From NCBI GenBank assembly GCA_018818855.1, contig JAHIRI010000050.1, positions 1 to 8,752 of the forward strand: DNA of 8,752 nt, read 5' to 3'. This stretch comes from Patescibacteria group bacterium (lineage in GTDB: Bacteria > Patescibacteriota > Patescibacteriia > XYB2-FULL-38-15). Below, piece by piece: positions 6,813-8,752 of this stretch. Within the stretch, counting starts at the first letter, position 1. The number at the start of each line of letters is the position of its first letter. The notes below the pieces were generated by a model, which saw only the letters and a list, made by a program, of their open reading frames with translations, was not told where the DNA came from and did not search any database. Position numbers and translations under genes: made by a program.

Positions 6813-6956
6813 AGTTAATAATTAGATGAGGTTGTCGGGCGCCCCGGCAAACCTCTAACTCCTTTCTTTAAGATAGGGGCGTTGCCCCATGTTGCCTTCG
6901 CTCGTTCGGGAGAGCAAATAGAATTTGCTTTCCGCTCACTCGCTCGGCAATAAGAT
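6813..6956 (-). promoter_or_regulatory. S1 leader with three hairpins
   Basis: Reading the minus strand from the predicted start: hairpin 1, GCAAAU-UCU-AUUUGC (6928-6914), extendable outward through a mismatch to GG/CC; hairpin 2, GGGGC-AAC-GCCCC (6888-6876); an isolated AAAGGAGTT (6865-6857); hairpin 3, 28 nt (6855-6828) with GAGGUU/AACCUC at the base; then an A/U-rich single-stranded run to the AUG. The E. coli rpsA initiation region is also known for hairpins separated by A/U-rich segments and a poor Shine-Dalgarno, and it is autoregulated by S1. The likeness is structural only. Confidence 0.5.
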
Positions 6957-6962
6957 AAAGAT

Positions 6963-6991
6963 ATTATATATTATATTGAAATTTTTGGCAA
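6963..6991 (-). promoter_or_regulatory. Sigma70-type promoter of the S1 gene
   Basis: On the minus strand, -35 TTGCCA (6991-6986), a 17-bp spacer and -10 TATAAT (6968-6963). The predicted start, near 6956, leaves a leader of about 144 nt. It overlaps the oppositely oriented promoter at 6976-7004. Confidence 0.75.
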
Positions 6992-7004
6992 GGGGTGGTA
7001 AAAT
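6976..7004 (+). promoter_or_regulatory. Sigma70-type promoter of the small protein/kinase-like pair
   Basis: TTGAAA (6976-6981), a 17-bp spacer and TAAAAT (6999-7004) preceded by TGG, an extended -10. The predicted start near 7011 leaves a leader of about 17 nt before the ATG at 7028. This rules against the upstream in-frame GTG at 6995, which lies within the promoter. Confidence 0.65.
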
Positions 7005-7027
7005 TGGATAAAGAATCAAATACGGTT

Positions 7028-7435
7028 ATGAGTAATTTATTAAAAAATTTATTTAAAAATATGGGTGAAAAAATGGGAAAACTTTTTGATTTTGGCGGGC
7101 GTCGCGGCGGAGTAAAAAAAGAAGGAGATAAGGGCGGCGATCCCCAAAAAGAGAATAGCGGGGCAAAAGTAGTAGAGATCGTTCGTTTTAGCCGTCCAGA
7201 GTCGGTTGTTTTGGCGCGTTGTACACTCCGAGATGGAATTGTTCATTTGGAAAAAAATGAAAAGGAAGAGGGAAGTAAAAACATAGTTGATGATTTGGAA
7301 AGAAACGGCGTGCCCGATCCGAAAGATCCGACAAAAAAACTTTTTCCCAAAGACGGAGAAACTTTTCTCCAAGCATTGTTTCTTCATTATAGAACCGTTT
7401 ATCTTGGAGTAAGAGAAGCTCGCGAAGATAATTAA
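7028..7435 (+). CDS. Small hypothetical protein, partner of the kinase-like gene
   Basis: A 135-residue protein I do not recognise. The N-terminal 20 residues could form an amphipathic, basic helix (MSNLLKNLFKNMGEKMGKLF). A glycine/lysine-rich flexible linker follows (about 23-46). A compact domain then starts with predicted beta strands (KVVEIVRF, SVVLARCTL, GIVHLEKN). The C-terminal part has a proline/charged segment (GVPDPKDPTKKLFPKDG, 94-110) and a helix FLQALFLHY. No membrane segment, signal peptide or catalytic motif was seen. The ATG at 7028 is chosen because the promoter -10 lies at 6999-7004, downstream of the only other candidate start. The stop TAA shares its last base with the ATG of the next gene (TAATG), so the two are coupled and probably act together. 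Confidence 0.75.
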   Translation: MSNLLKNLFKNMGEKMGKLFDFGGRRGGVKKEGDKGGDPQKENSGAKVVEIVRFSRPESVVLARCTLRDGIVHLEKNEKEEGSKNIVDDLERNGVPDPKDPTKKLFPKDGETFLQALFLHYRTVYLGVREAREDN

Positions 7436-8742
7436 TGATTTATATTATGTATAGAGATTCGGAAATACCACATTACAATCCATCGCCGGAAGAAAAAAAG
7501 AAAGCTCCTCAAGAAAAGGGGAGATTGAGTAGATTGTTGGGGGAAATGAAAACTCTTTCGTTAACACCAGAAGAGTTGGAAAAAATGGAAGAAAGAAGGC
7601 GAAATTCTTTGGCGGAATTAAAAACGGAGTTTGTTGGAAAAGAAACAGAGGAAGTGGAAGCGGTTGTGCCGCTTCTTGAAATACAAGATCGGCCGGAAGC
7701 TTTGGCGGAGGTCAAAGAAATTTTGGGAGGGGCAGATCGATTAACTTCTGAACTTTTTGATTTGCTGCTCTCTGGTACTGAAACTCTTGAAGAGAAGAGG
7801 GAGGTTTTACAAGATTTGAACGAAACTTTTGAATTAAGAGAAAGTAAAATAGAGGATAGCGAAATTTTTGATCCTTCCCGAAGCGGAGCAAACAATTCTC
7901 ACCATTTATATTTCAAAGAACGTGGCCAGGAATTTATTGGTATTTATAAGCCGCGGTCGGGAGAGGCTAATCGGCCAGGTTGTAAGGGACTTATTCCCGG
8001 CATTGAAGCCGGAACTTATCACGGAAGAGAATGGTTGGCTTTTATGATTGATCGAGCGCTTGGTTCAAAATTTGTTCTACCTACCGTTTTACGCCGAGGC
8101 CACGAAGGACTTGGCTCTGTGCAAAAATGGGCTCCCGGAGCGCGGAGTTTGCGTGAAGCAGCTCGGCTTCCCGAAAAAGTAGAAGCGAAAGAAGAAATAG
8201 ATTTATTAGCAGAATTAAAAAAATTGGGAGTTTCTGAAGAAGAAATAGTTGGTCTCGCGGCAGAACATTATGTGGAGGCTCAGGCAGATGGCAAACCGGC
8301 GAATGTTGGGGTTGAAGAAGGTAAATTGAAAGGATTTGATAATGGCGGAATTTTTAGCAGGGGTTTTAAATATTTGGAAAGAGGAGAGGTGAGAGATTTT
8401 AAAGGAGGATTAACTTACTCGGAAATTATTGAAGCAGCCAAGAAGATCTCGCCAGAAGTCCAAAAGAAGGTTTTGAAAGATAAATACCAAAATTTTATTG
8501 AGGCGCCGCAGAGACAGGAAATTTTAAAAAAAGCCTTTGAGCTTGTTTTGGGCGCTGGAGCAAAAGAAGCTTGGAAGATTTTTATAAATAGAGTCAAAGA
8601 GCTTGCCGAGACTGGTAGGCTGCCGGCCGGTTACGACGCAGTTGATGCTTACGGAAAAATTAGTTATGGTTTAGGGCTCGAAAGAGATGGTAAAGCGGAA
8701 ATGGCCGAGATAAAAATTGAAGAAGAAAGAGAGGCAGCTTAA
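7435..8742 (+). CDS. Putative atypical (PI3/PI4-kinase-like) kinase
   Basis: A 435-residue protein. Residues 1-145 are charged and mostly helical. From about 155 on, motifs resemble the actinobacterial SCO1664-type, PI3/PI4-kinase-like fold: FIGIYKPRSGE (167-177, K172 as the ATP-contacting lysine), a helix after GREWLAFMIDRALG (197-210), VLPTVLRRGHEGLGSVQKW (214-232), then ADGKPANVGV (284-293) and LKGFDNGGIF (298-307). D285-x4-N290 and D302-x-G304 match the spacing of the DRHxxN catalytic loop and the metal-binding DFG of that superfamily. The lysine, both aspartates and the asparagine are present, so activity is plausible; the substrate is unknown. The C-terminal 130 residues are helical and unassigned. 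The start is the ATG overlapping the upstream stop; an ATG at 7447 is possible. The family call is from remembered motifs, without an alignment. Confidence 0.6.
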   Translation: MIYIMYRDSEIPHYNPSPEEKKKAPQEKGRLSRLLGEMKTLSLTPEELEKMEERRRNSLAELKTEFVGKETEEVEAVVPLLEIQDRPEALAEVKEILGGADRLTSELFDLLLSGTETLEEKREVLQDLNETFELRESKIEDSEIFDPSRSGANNSHHLYFKERGQEFIGIYKPRSGEANRPGCKGLIPGIEAGTYHGREWLAFMIDRALGSKFVLPTVLRRGHEGLGSVQKWAPGARSLREAARLPEKVEAKEEIDLLAELKKLGVSEEEIVGLAAEHYVEAQADGKPANVGVEEGKLKGFDNGGIFSRGFKYLERGEVRDFKGGLTYSEIIEAAKKISPEVQKKVLKDKYQNFIEAPQRQEILKKAFELVLGAGAKEAWKIFINRVKELAETGRLPAGYDAVDAYGKISYGLGLERDGKAEMAEIKIEEEREAA

Positions 8743-8752
8743 GAAAATTTTA

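Noticed and set aside
6876..6888. GGGGC-GTT-GCCCC hairpin as a plus- or minus-strand terminator.
   Set aside because: Neither side is followed by a T run, and the hairpin sits in the leader of S1, not after a gene.
6995..7027. Longer start (GTG at 6995) for the small hypothetical protein.
   Set aside because: It falls inside the predicted promoter spacer, upstream of the -10, so it would not be transcribed from that promoter; the ATG at 7028 is better.
7509..7895. Minus-strand open frame of 128 codons antisense to the kinase-like gene.
   Set aside because: Serine-rich low-complexity product typical of the reverse strand of Glu/Leu-rich coding DNA; no start signals.

Overview
The window looks like chromosomal DNA of a Candidate Phyla Radiation (Patescibacteria, Parcubacteria-like) bacterium. 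The grounds are: compact genes and an A/T-rich third-position style with GC-rich repeat islands; a four-domain S1 protein; a tsaD-tsaE pair with a 4-bp overlap; a soluble PilB-type ATPase; several lineage-restricted hypothetical proteins; and a small GC-rich palindromic repeat of the 'CCCTTCGACAGGCTCAGGG' type, which I recall as widespread in such genomes. The taxonomic call is an inference from gene style, not from a marker alignment.

Layout. (1) Positions 1-610, plus strand: the last 46 codons of tsaD overlap tsaE (ATGA). Together they belong to the tRNA threonylcarbamoyladenosine (t6A) pathway. tsaE carries an in-frame 42-bp nested palindromic repeat. A symmetric hairpin at 632-653 separates it from the convergent genes. 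(2) Positions 681-5273, minus strand, read right to left: ftsH, a multi-pass membrane protein and a pilB/gspE-type ATPase. They are packed closely (35- and 16-bp gaps) behind one strong sigma70-type promoter at 5423-5451. The leader between promoter and ftsH (about 143 nt) is bounded by a 23-bp inverted repeat whose 3' arm covers the GGGG ribosome-binding site and reaches the first two bases of the ATG. This is the best candidate in the window for an undescribed regulatory RNA. (3) Positions 5565-6812, minus strand: a four-domain S1 protein with an acidic tail, its own terminator, a strong promoter and a leader of about 144 nt with three hairpins. (4) Positions 7028-8742, plus strand: a two-gene unit divergent from S1, encoding a small unknown protein and a 435-aa protein. 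The latter carries motifs spaced as in PI3/PI4-kinase-like atypical kinases (YKP lysine, DxxxxN, DxG). The divergent promoters overlap physically.

Working together: the t6A, S1 and FtsH genes are housekeeping (tRNA modification, translation initiation, membrane proteolysis). PilB powers a type IV pilus or related machine whose other parts are outside the window. The kinase-like pair is the least explained part. No tRNA, rRNA, CRISPR array, insertion sequence or phage gene was seen.
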